Source: Amylibacter sp. (GTDB lineage Bacteria; Pseudomonadota; Alphaproteobacteria; Rhodobacterales; Rhodobacteraceae). From it: DNA of 6,548 nucleotides. The stretch spans positions 1 to 6,548 of the forward strand of contig DAOUQS010000115.1 in assembly GCA_030625465.1 (NCBI GenBank). Reading direction: 5' to 3'. A program made the translations under genes and the position numbers. Every line of letters begins with the position of its first letter. The first letter of the stretch is position 1. The notes under the pieces were generated by a model that was not told where the DNA came from, searched no databases, and was given only the letters and a program-made list of their open reading frames with translations. Of the stretch, positions 1 through 6,538 are shown one piece after another.

Positions 1-1998
1 GTTGCCAATAATTATATTTGCCTGACCGTTTCCGGTGCCAGAGATATTACCACTGCCTGTCAGCGTTAAATGATCTATGAACTGGCTGTGGTCACGCAAA
101 GAGAAGTCCACTGAACTCAATACTGTATCGATGCCTTGGCCTGCGTTCTCAAAAACAAGGTCATCTATACTATCAACAATATAAGTATCATCACCCGCGC
201 CACCGATCAGCGTATCATTCCCCGCCCCACCAAGAAGTGTGTCGTTGCCAGCTGCTCCGTATAGTGTGTCGTCACCGCCGCCTGCGGATAGTATATTGTC
301 TGCAGTATTGCCCGTGATTGTATCATTTCCACCACCAGTTGTAACATTCTCGATGATTGTACCGCGCGCAATACCCAAGTTTCCAATGCGGCCATTTGTA
401 TCTGAATAGGTTTCAGGGGTCAGGTCAATGCGTTGGTTTGAACTGCTTGAGCTGAAGTTAAACGTATCGATGCCGCCACCATCATATATAGAGGCGGCCG
501 AAGTTCCCAGAATATTCACATTGGCATCACTTGTTTCACCAACCCCGTAAATTGTATTACCGGACCGCGCTTCGGATGCATCGCCATAAAGGTTTTGAAT
601 CGCAAGAATATCGGCGATTTGCGGTGAAATGGCTAATGCATAGCTGGCATTGACCGCAGTATTTTCGCTTTGGCTGAAATAGGACATGACGGTAGCCTGC
701 CAGCTGTCATTGGCATAATGAGCGTCCGCACTGTAGGAAGCGCTGCCATTATAATTACCGCCGTGACCCAGGCCCAAAGCATGGCCAATCTCGTGGATGT
801 ATGTCTGGTAGTTGAAACTGGTAAGTGAGGTGCCGTAGCTGTCCAGCCAGCTAGTTGATACATTTACAGTAGAGGAAAGAATTGTGCCGCCTGATGTGGT
901 AGATGATGAAAATGCCCCGCTTTGATTATCATCAAATACAATATCGGCAACGCCGACAGAACCGGTTTGTGCCGTCAGCAGATAATTACCTGTTGCTGTG
1001 GAAGAATAGGCACCTGCAGACAAATAATAATTACCTGAACTTGTCGCGGTAAATGTAATAAGTGAATTCAGCCCGGCACCGCCATCGTCATTCATTGCGA
1101 TTTGGGACCCACTGGCATTGTACATCCGCAGCAGGGGGTCACCTAGTTGGCTGGTTGTACCATCGCCTTCCAAACCGAATGTATAAGTCTCGCCTGCAGT
1201 CAATGATATCCGGACCCAGTCACGATCTCCAGCCGTGCCAACCGTACCTGCGAATGTCTGGCTTGTCTCAAAAGAGGCTGTTGTCGTAACGTTCGCGGCG
1301 GCGTCAATGGTTTCGGACAAGACCGTTCCGCTGCTACCTTGTATAAAAGTAAAAGTGATCCCTGTGACATCAGTCCATGCCTGCAGCGCATGGGTCGCCA
1401 AAAACTGACCTTCTGCGGTCAAGGCTGATATATCAACAGTAATTTCACGGTTTTCATCCAGATCAAAGCTGCGGGTTGATCTGCCCGTACCGTCCCAATA
1501 ACCGTCGGTTAATTGATCTGCTATTTGGTCGAAAGTGAAGGTTGGAAGTACCGAACTGCTTGTTTCCCCAGACCCTGTGCCTGCAAGATCCACATCGTCC
1601 TGCGCATCATTTGTCACGGGTTGGTTTACACCATGCGCATGCTGTACTGAGAAGGGGTTATTTGTCTCGGCCGCGAAAGCCTGCGGAGAACTGAAAGCAT
1701 CAGAAGTATCTTCAGTAGATAGGCCAGTAATATCAGATTCCAGTTCGTCATCTTCATCAGGGTAAAAATCTTCTGAAAAAATATTACTGCTTTCCGGATT
1801 TCCCCCGGCTAAATCACCATCAATCGCGTCAAGCCCGTAGGCTAATGATGTACTATCGGCATCATCTGTGATGTCTACGTCAAGAAAATCAACAAACATA
1901 GAGGATGTATTACTTTGGGTTTTGTTACCCAAGGTCGAAGTCCCGAAACGATTGCCCGCGGTTTCACCCTGCATCAAACGCTGATAAAGTGACTGCAT
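1..1998 (-). CDS. Serralysin-like RTX zinc metalloprotease with inserted PPC-like domain (partial, 3' end outside window)
   Basis: This is the first 666 codons of a longer gene; the frame stays open to the window edge. The product is a secreted, calcium-stabilised zinc endopeptidase of the serralysin (M10B) type. The zinc motif HEIGHALGLGH covers residues 402-412 (ligands H402, H406, H412; catalytic E403), and the Met-turn is M438-S-Y440. There is no N-terminal signal peptide, as expected for type I secretion. Residues 1-150 are acidic and low in complexity. The catalytic fold starts near DGYW (W168) and runs through AWTDVTGITF (W208). It is interrupted at about 236-349 by a beta-rich domain resembling PPC domains (GDRDWVRISLTAGETYTF, then GNYYLSAGAY), and resumes at ADIVFDD (351). 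RTX nonapeptides (GGxGNDTL type) begin near 555 and end near 605 in a YIVDSIDD segment; more repeats probably follow outside. The ATG at 1998 is preceded by the purine-rich AAAGAAAG. The family call is secure; the substrate is unknown. Confidence 0.93.
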   Translation of the reverse strand, partial: MQSLYQRLMQGETAGNRFGTSTLGNKTQSNTSSMFVDFLDVDITDDADSTSLAYGLDAIDGDLAGGNPESSNIFSEDFYPDEDDELESDITGLSTEDTSDAFSSPQAFAAETNNPFSVQHAHGVNQPVTNDAQDDVDLAGTGSGETSSSVLPTFTFDQIADQLTDGYWDGTGRSTRSFDLDENREITVDISALTAEGQFLATHALQAWTDVTGITFTFIQGSSGTVLSETIDAAANVTTTASFETSQTFAGTVGTAGDRDWVRISLTAGETYTFGLEGDGTTSQLGDPLLRMYNASGSQIAMNDDGGAGLNSLITFTATSSGNYYLSAGAYSSTATGNYLLTAQTGSVGVADIVFDDNQSGAFSSSTTSGGTILSSTVNVSTSWLDSYGTSLTSFNYQTYIHEIGHALGLGHGGNYNGSASYSADAHYANDSWQATVMSYFSQSENTAVNASYALAISPQIADILAIQNLYGDASEARSGNTIYGVGETSDANVNILGTSAASIYDGGGIDTFNFSSSSSNQRIDLTPETYSDTNGRIGNLGIARGTIIENVTTGGGNDTITGNTADNILSAGGGDDTLYGAAGNDTLLGGAGNDTLIGGAGDDTYIVDSIDDLVFENAGQGIDTVLSSVDFSLRDHSQFIDHLTLTGSGNISGTGNGQANIIIGN

Positions 1999-2062
1999 TG
2001 TTAATTTCTTTCTTTTTGCATCGAAACCGCCCCATGGCCCAATTTGTTAATTCGGCATACCC

Positions 2063-2134
2063 CTAGCAATTTTTATCCAAATTGGAGACAATCCAGCCTG
2101 ATAGCTAGTTAAGGTATCTAATTTGGAAACAATC
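2063..2134. repeat. Pair of degenerate ~30-bp direct repeats, candidate operator sites
   Basis: The core TATCCAAATTGGAGACAATC (2074-2093) and the core TATCTAATTTGGAAACAATC (2115-2134) match at 17 of 20 positions and are offset by 41 bp, about four helical turns. Each is preceded by CTAG (2063-2066 and 2105-2108) at a spacing differing by one base, so the repeated unit is about 30 bp. They end 65 and 107 bases upstream of the protease start codon, where a regulator would act on its promoter. The regulator is unknown. Confidence 0.5.
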
Positions 2135-2207
2135 ACTAAAAAAATGCCGACACTAAGACGAAACAAAGAAAACTTTGTGTTTGAAACGCCTTAATTTAGA
2201 CATTATT

Positions 2208-2233
2208 TTAGATTGGAAACCACATCGGTTTCC
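2208..2233. promoter_or_regulatory. Partial third repeat copy overlapping a perfect 7-bp dyad
   Basis: TAGATTGGAAACC (2209-2221) shares TTGGAAAC with the direct repeat at 2115-2134. It runs into a perfect inverted repeat: GGAAACC (2215-2221), spacer ACATC, GGTTTCC (2227-2233). A symmetric site sharing sequence with nearby degenerate repeats suits binding by a dimeric regulator. It could also fold as a short RNA hairpin. No protein is assigned. Confidence 0.4.
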
Positions 2234-2553
2234 CTTTCGCATGAAGATAGTAGTGCAAAGAATACCTGCCTGTTAAATCTGTACCCGCTCTTTAAGCTTG
2301 GGTGAATGCGTCTGTGCGCAATCTTACCAAACTGCTCTTGGGTGGTTTTATTGAACTGCTCAACTCGTTAATATTATTAGAATCTTAATATGTTATTTAT
2401 TCGCTTGAGTGTAGTCCTAAAAAACATAGAAAAATTATGCGCAATTTATCGCTTATTTTGAATAAGTTGACGGTCTGAAATGCGCCTAATGGTCCAATTT
2501 TCCCCATTATGGCGTATAAAGTGCAGGTGCTCGAAGGCTTATGATGGCCTGGT

Positions 2554-2578
2554 AAAAAAAACCGCATAGCGCGTATTC
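2554..2578 (-). terminator. Possible weak terminator after the small exported-protein gene
   Basis: Directly after the TAA stop, the minus-strand transcript reads through a short GC-rich element (CGC/GCG, only three pairs, 2563-2573) and then a run of eight U residues (forward A run 2554-2561). The U-run and position suit termination, but the stem is too short for a convincing intrinsic terminator. Confidence 0.25.
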
Positions 2579-2980
2579 TTAAAAAGGAAGATCACTGACC
2601 TGTAAAAGACCGCGCGCCAGATCATTTGGTGCATTGGTTGGTAAAGGCGCATCAAAGCTGGAAACCTCAACCTCAGGGCCTGTGACAGGTTGGCCCCCGG
2701 GCTTGACCCAGGTTAACCTGCCTACAAGCACATCCGGGTCATTGCGGGTTAGCTCAAGCGTAATTCTAAAATCAAAGAGGCTGTTATCCGTATCTTTGCT
2801 GATAACGGTTACTTGTGGTGTGTTTGGTTTTTTTGACAATGCTTCTTTTACGGCCCGGCATGTTGCAGTTGCCATGATAGCGTCATCGCATTGCAGTGAG
2901 ATGCGCATCACTGGTGCACTGCCCGCTTCAACCGGTGCTGCGAACAATAGGGTAACGAAAGATGCAAATACGAGTGCCAT
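2579..2980 (-). CDS. Small exported protein of unknown family (133 aa)
   Basis: I do not recognise the family. The N-terminus is a hydrophobic signal sequence (MALVFASFVTLLFAAPVEA) with likely cleavage after VEA at residue 19, leaving about 114 residues outside the inner membrane. The mature part starts with a probable strand (MRISLQCD), then a helix with a second cysteine (C31 and C41 could form a disulfide), several predicted strands (QVTVIS, DFRITLELTR, LVGRLTWVKPGG) and a final helix ending LLQVSDLPF. The ATG at 2980 has AGGA nine bases upstream. An in-frame TTG at 3016 also has AGGA eight bases upstream; it would add 12 residues (RPHRTK...) and give the basic n-region that the ATG version lacks, so the start is uncertain. 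It lies between a polysaccharide-type TPR gene and a secreted protease gene, suggesting an envelope role but no specific function. Confidence 0.8.
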   Translation of the reverse strand: MALVFASFVTLLFAAPVEAGSAPVMRISLQCDDAIMATATCRAVKEALSKKPNTPQVTVISKDTDNSLFDFRITLELTRNDPDVLVGRLTWVKPGGQPVTGPEVEVSSFDAPLPTNAPNDLARGLLQVSDLPF

Positions 2981-3146
2981 ATTAAAAAATCCTAATTTCG
3001 TGCGGTGAGGTCTCAATTTACAGATCCTGCCAGATTGTTGTTTCGAAATAATGGCCAATAAGTAAGGTAGATAAAAGGACGACGCACATTTAATCAATAT
3101 AATTTACGTCTGATTGCATAAATGGGCTGATAATTGCCAACCTATC

Positions 3147-3204
3147 TTGCAAACGCGTGTTCGCTTTGGCCCGCGGGCCGCTTTCCACACGCGTTCATTT
3201 GCAA
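3147..3204. repeat. Large interrupted inverted repeat (hairpin) between the TPR gene and the small gene
   Basis: The left arm TTGCAAACGCGTGT (3147-3160) pairs with ACACGCGT (3187-3194) and TTGCAA (3199-3204), giving 14 base pairs with one 4-nt bulge (TCAT, 3195-3198). Inside, a symmetric 7-by-7 internal loop encloses the 12-bp palindrome GGCCCGCGGGCC (3168-3179). The element starts 38 bases past the TPR stop codon. As minus-strand RNA it is followed by GAUAGG rather than a U-run, so it is not a canonical intrinsic terminator. It could be a rho-associated 3' end structure, a processing or stability element, a protein-binding site, or a dispersed repeat. Confidence 0.7.
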
Positions 3205-3242
3205 TTTTATAATCTGCAACTTCAGCCCTTTATGACAACACG

Positions 3243-5675
3243 TTATTCTGCCGGCAGCCCATCCAGGGTTTCGCGCGCGGTGATAAATTGCGGTAAGGGG
3301 CTATCGCCGGCAAGTTCCAAAGTGCGGGTTAAAACCTCGCGGGCTTTGGCCGTGTTTTTCATTGCAACATAAGTCATGCCCAAATGGAATTGTGTCAGTG
3401 CATCTGTTGGCAGTCCCACGGCCGCAGGTTTCAGATACTCAAGAGCCTCTTCATAATTTCCCCGCCGGTATTCGATCCATCCATATGTATCCTGGAATGC
3501 AGGAATATTGGAATCGCGCAGGCGTCGGGCAATGGCAAATGCACGCTCTAACCCTTCGGCATCATCACGGTGCGTGGTTATCAAGCTGGCCAGATTGTTT
3601 GCCACAATCAGAGAATTGCTGTTTTTCTCATATAAGGCTTCGTATATTGCGATAGCGCCATCAAAGTTTCCATTTCTCTCGTGCTCGCCAGCCTTGATCC
3701 ACATAAGTTGAGGCGCGCCGTCTGTTGCGGTGATCCCGGCATCCAGCACGGCTGTTGCCTCATCTTTACGACCGTTATTTTGCAACATTCCGTAGTATGT
3801 CTGTATCAACCTTGCGGAACCTGGTTCATCTGCAAGCAGTGTTTGATATATTTTTTCTGCCTGTTCAGCCTCGCCTTGCAAGGTATGTAGGCCCGCACGC
3901 AGGAAAAGCAGAATAGGTTCTTCCGGCGTTTTCGCCAGTTCTTCTTCAAGATAACCTTTTGCCAGATCAGGTTTGCCATTGCGAAGATGTGTGCGCACGA
4001 TCGTTGCGGCGGCCGCAATTGAAGCGTCGCCCTGATCGACCAGTTGTTGTAGAAAGGCAATATTTTCGTCCCCACGACCTTGGTTTAAAAGCAGGGATGA
4101 CCGAATAGCATTGGCCAGGCGTTTTGTGTCAGCCGTATCGATCCGACCCAGTTGTTCGATAATACCTTCTGTGCGACCCCAGTCTTTTTGAGCAAGATAT
4201 ATATCGGCCAAAGCTTTTAATATTTGGGTGTTTCGCGGATCCCGGCGCAAGGCATTGATCAGCACGGTTTCTGCTGGAAACAGTTTTTCATCTTCCATAA
4301 GGAAGCGGGCATAACGTAAGGATTCAGCGACAGCATTGTTTGAAGCCTCAACCGCAAGCGACAGCCGTTCGCCGGCAAGGCTTCGACTGCCATCACGTAT
4401 GTGCGCTTGCGCCATAAGTGTCAGCGTATCCACATCGCGCGGGGCCTGATCCAATACTGCACGTAATGTTGTAATCGCCTCTCCGGTTTTATCATCTTGT
4501 ATCAACCAGCGGGCGCGCATTTTTAACGCGTCGATATTGCCTACATCATCCTTAAGAACTTCTTCAATTAGGGCGCGGGCGCCAATATGATTACCTGTAA
4601 CCTGCCTGATTTGCGCTAAAGTGACCTTCAGGTTATTTGTTTGGTCAGAAGGTTCTGCATTTTTAAGTACAGTTTCTAAATCGAGCGTCGCTTTTTCTGC
4701 ATTGCCCGTTTCAAAGTCCAGAACCGCAAGCAAACCGCGATAAAGGTCAGCGTTTTTATCATTGGCAATTAAGGTCTCTAATTCGGCCCGGGCCGCATCT
4801 GCCCCTTTTGTTCTCTGTAAAAACTGAACGACTGTGGTTTTGGCTTGTTCAGCGGATTCACCATCACCTTTAGTAAGCTGACGCAGGAATGCTTCTGCTT
4901 TGTCCAGGTCCCCGCGTTGAATATACCATGCAATCAATATGCTGCTGATGCGTTCGTTTTCAGGAAACTGTGAGAACATTGCCTGCAAATGCTCACCGAT
5001 GGCGTCCTGATTTCCCAAAGCGCCAAGGGTCCGTAGCTTTAATTCATGATACTCAAGATTATCCGGCTCGATTTTAAGCGCACTTTCAAGTTCTTCCAAA
5101 GCATTTGCATATTTTTCATCACGTAAAAGCTGGTCAATGATGACGCGGCGCGCGAACTGGTTTTCATGGTTGGCTGCCAGAATTATATGGGAAGCATTCA
5201 CGGCTTCTGACCGTGCTTCCGAATTTTCGTCAAGTATAGCTTGGCGATAGTTCAGCGCGTATGTCATCGACTTGATCATCACATCTTCGGGGGCCAGTTC
5301 AAATGCTGCACGAATATGGCGCTCAGCGACATCCCATTTCATGGCCTTTATCGACATTTCACCCAAGGCCCGACGGCCATCAATGTTATCGGGATAAAGT
5401 TCTACCAGTCGTATATACTGTGCGTAGCTATCCTGAAACTTTCCGCGATCCCGTTGGATTGAGGCGTAGGACAGGCGGGCAGCTTCATGTCTTTCATTCA
5501 GCTTGAAGACATTGCGGAACTCAACAAGTGCCCTTGTGGGATCTCCGGCATCTATAAGTTTCAGACCTGATTGATAGTGTCCTTCTGCACGCTCTTCACC
5601 AGTTTCGCATTGAAACAGGAAAAGGGTCAGGGACAAGAGTAGGAAAGACAGAAGACTTGGAGATCGGAGAACCAT
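3243..5675 (-). CDS. TPR-repeat putative lipoprotein, PrsT-like (810 aa)
   Basis: This is a long helical-repeat protein probably facing the periplasm. The N-terminus (MVLRSPSLLSFLLLSLTLFLFQC) is a hydrophobic export signal ending at Cys23, which could be lipidated, although the LFQC box has a non-standard Q at -1. TPR-like pairs start at about residue 30 (EGHYQSGLKLIDAGDPTRALVEF) and continue almost without break to the end. The last ~130 residues (VANNLASL, DTYGWIEYRRGNYEEALEYL, FHLGMTYVAMKNTAKAREVL) follow the pattern of the PEP-CTERM-system TPR lipoproteins of exopolysaccharide/exosortase loci; the length is slightly under the ~900 residues usual there. Such proteins are thought to scaffold polysaccharide assembly or export. 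The ATG at 5675 was chosen over in-frame ATGs at 5738, 5726 and 5705 because AAGG lies seven bases upstream and the signal sequence begins there. The sugar transferase gene ends 130 bases upstream, consistent with one pathway. Confidence 0.88.
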   Translation of the reverse strand: MVLRSPSLLSFLLLSLTLFLFQCETGEERAEGHYQSGLKLIDAGDPTRALVEFRNVFKLNERHEAARLSYASIQRDRGKFQDSYAQYIRLVELYPDNIDGRRALGEMSIKAMKWDVAERHIRAAFELAPEDVMIKSMTYALNYRQAILDENSEARSEAVNASHIILAANHENQFARRVIIDQLLRDEKYANALEELESALKIEPDNLEYHELKLRTLGALGNQDAIGEHLQAMFSQFPENERISSILIAWYIQRGDLDKAEAFLRQLTKGDGESAEQAKTTVVQFLQRTKGADAARAELETLIANDKNADLYRGLLAVLDFETGNAEKATLDLETVLKNAEPSDQTNNLKVTLAQIRQVTGNHIGARALIEEVLKDDVGNIDALKMRARWLIQDDKTGEAITTLRAVLDQAPRDVDTLTLMAQAHIRDGSRSLAGERLSLAVEASNNAVAESLRYARFLMEDEKLFPAETVLINALRRDPRNTQILKALADIYLAQKDWGRTEGIIEQLGRIDTADTKRLANAIRSSLLLNQGRGDENIAFLQQLVDQGDASIAAAATIVRTHLRNGKPDLAKGYLEEELAKTPEEPILLFLRAGLHTLQGEAEQAEKIYQTLLADEPGSARLIQTYYGMLQNNGRKDEATAVLDAGITATDGAPQLMWIKAGEHERNGNFDGAIAIYEALYEKNSNSLIVANNLASLITTHRDDAEGLERAFAIARRLRDSNIPAFQDTYGWIEYRRGNYEEALEYLKPAAVGLPTDALTQFHLGMTYVAMKNTAKAREVLTRTLELAGDSPLPQFITARETLDGLPAE

Positions 5676-5696
5676 TTGAAAACCTTGCTTATTAGG

Positions 5697-5721
5697 ATTG
5701 CACATATAATTGCACAGTATA
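5697..5721 (-). promoter_or_regulatory. Candidate -10 element with tandem TGTGCAAT repeats upstream of the TPR gene
   Basis: On the minus strand, TATACT (5721-5716) matches the -10 consensus at five of six positions. It overlaps the first of two identical direct repeats TGTGCAAT (5716-5709 and 5704-5697), separated by TATA. No good -35 hexamer lies 16-18 bases upstream, so an activator would be needed if this is a promoter. The repeats would fall at the start of the transcript, where a repressor could bind. The gap between the two genes leaves room for such a separate promoter. Confidence 0.3.
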
Positions 5722-5794
5722 TCCATATGACGTCTCATTAAAAGTAACTTTTATCAGTAATGAGTACAGTCAAATATGGCGAGCGTCATATAGT

Positions 5795-5814
5795 GGTTCT
5801 GAAGATCAGTAACC
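5795..5814 (-). other. Hairpin overlapping the stop codon of the sugar transferase gene
   Basis: GGTTCTGA (5795-5802) can pair with TCAG and AACC (5806-5809 and 5811-5814) around a 3-nt loop with one bulged base. It covers the TGA stop at 5808-5806. No U-run follows in the minus-strand transcript, so it does not look like an intrinsic terminator; it may be a 3'-end stabilising or processing structure, or chance. Confidence 0.3.
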
Positions 5815-6498
5815 CGTCCCGCGCAAAACAACAGTGAATGTTGCCATCAATACCGCCAGATCAGTTCCTGCGGACAATTGAGCATTATAGTCTGCATCGA
5901 ATTGTGCGCGTGCCGCAAAAGTGCTTTCATTGCGATCTGATATTTGCCAAAAACCGGTAATGCCGGGGCGTAATCTATAATAATCCAAGCCCGCGTAAAG
6001 TTCTTGTTGTTCAGGCATCATCGGGCGAGGGCCCACAAGGCTCATATCGCCAACGAAAACATTCCATAGCTGGGGCAGCTCATCAAGTGAAGATTTGCGT
6101 AGAAAACGGCCTACCTGCGTGATGCGTGGGTCATTTTTAAGCTTTTGTGTTTCATCCCATTCTGATTTTGCAGCAGGGTTCTGCGCAAGGTATTCATTCA
6201 GAAGTATTTCAGCACCTGGAACCATTGTGCGTAACTTCCAAAGTTTAAAAACTTGTCCGTTTTTGCCAATTCGTTGCTGTGTATAGAATGGATGTGTTCC
6301 TGTTCTGAACCAGATGAATAAGCCCAACATTCCGATAAGCGGTAATGTTACCGGTGCTGTAATGATCAATAAAACAACGTCTGAAATTCTTTTAAAAAAC
6401 CGTCGATAAAAACCTTGGTGCCTTAAAGACATACTTAAATTGGGCATTACCCGGATGGTTGTGTTGTGATTGACTATATTTGTATCGTGGATCGACAT
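5806..6498 (-). CDS. Polyprenyl-phosphate sugar phosphotransferase, ExoY/WcaJ-type catalytic domain (230 aa)
   Basis: This enzyme moves a sugar-1-phosphate from a nucleotide sugar to undecaprenyl phosphate, the first membrane step in making exopolysaccharide, capsule or O-antigen units. The sugar is not predictable. A basic stretch (YRRFFKRISD, 31-40) leads into one hydrophobic segment (about 41-64) with internal prolines, matching the re-entrant membrane helix of the family. Conserved blocks follow: KLWKLRTM (85-92), the catalytic Asp-Glu pair D139-E140 in SLDELPQLWNV, GDMSLVGPRP (150-159) and YRLRPGITGFWQ (174-185). The protein has the usual size of single-domain ExoY-type enzymes and lacks the N-terminal multi-pass region of WbaP/WcaJ proteins. 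The ATG at 6498 has AGAG seven bases upstream; later ATGs (M18, M23) lack ribosome binding sites. All key residues are present, so it is probably active. Confidence 0.95.
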   Translation of the reverse strand: MSIHDTNIVNHNTTIRVMPNLSMSLRHQGFYRRFFKRISDVVLLIITAPVTLPLIGMLGLFIWFRTGTHPFYTQQRIGKNGQVFKLWKLRTMVPGAEILLNEYLAQNPAAKSEWDETQKLKNDPRITQVGRFLRKSSLDELPQLWNVFVGDMSLVGPRPMMPEQQELYAGLDYYRLRPGITGFWQISDRNESTFAARAQFDADYNAQLSAGTDLAVLMATFTVVLRGTGY

Positions 6499-6523
6499 AA
6501 TTACACTCTATTCTTTACTCAAG

Positions 6524-6538
6524 GCCAGAAATACTGGC
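6524..6538. promoter_or_regulatory. Short dyad upstream of the sugar transferase gene
   Basis: GCCAG (6524-6528), spacer AAATA, CTGGC (6534-6538) form a perfect 5-bp inverted repeat 25 bases before the transferase start codon. No frame is open on the minus strand across these last 50 bases, so this is non-coding leader. The dyad could be an operator or a 5'-UTR hairpin; it is short enough to be chance. Confidence 0.25.

Larger units (their letters stand above)
1999..2578. other. Long AT-rich non-coding leader between the small exported-protein gene and the protease gene
   Basis: This stretch of about 580 bases has no credible gene on either strand; the longest candidate is a 36-codon minus-strand frame without a ribosome binding site. 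It presumably holds the protease promoter, but no convincing -35/-10 pair could be fixed. Its half nearer the protease gene carries a degenerate direct repeat (2063-2093, 2105-2134), a third partial copy and a dyad (2208-2233). The far half is AT-rich, especially 2363-2400, and has a short direct repeat AACTGCTC at 2330-2337 and 2354-2361. The length and repeat content suggest that the protease is transcribed independently of the genes before it and is subject to regulation. Confidence 0.6.

Noticed and set aside
1062..1765. Several 60-76-codon open frames on both strands across the protease gene
   Set aside because: All overlap the continuous serralysin frame, which carries clear catalytic motifs; none has a recognisable domain.
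2001..2021. Six-codon upstream mini-frame (MQKERN) ending two bases before the protease start codon
   Set aside because: The position is suggestive of translational coupling, but it has only a doubtful ribosome binding site and overlaps the purine-rich site of the protease itself.
2330..2361. Direct repeat AACTGCTC, 24 bp apart, the second within TTGA-N5-TCAA (FNR-like look)
   Set aside because: The FNR-type box needs TTGAT-N4-ATCAA; spacing and bases differ, and the repeat alone is weak evidence.
2315..2442. Two copies of TGCGCAAT in the protease leader
   Set aside because: They are short, far apart and lack shared flanks, so they are compatible with chance.
2397..2507. 36-codon minus-strand frame in the protease leader with a hydrophobic middle
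   Set aside because: There is no ribosome binding site before its ATG, and a frame this short is expected by chance in this stretch.
2634..3008. 124-codon open frame on the plus strand, antisense to the small exported-protein gene
   Set aside because: It is the mirror of a gene with a signal peptide and ribosome binding site, and it has no domain or ribosome binding site of its own.
3806..4075. 89-codon minus-strand open frame inside the TPR gene
   Set aside because: It lies wholly within the 810-residue TPR frame, and its composition looks like out-of-frame translation.
5725..5791. 8-bp inverted repeat ATATGACG (5725-5732) / CGTCATAT (5784-5791) in the TPR gene leader
   Set aside because: The 51-base spacer is long, and an 8-bp match in a region of this size is not rare enough to support a site.
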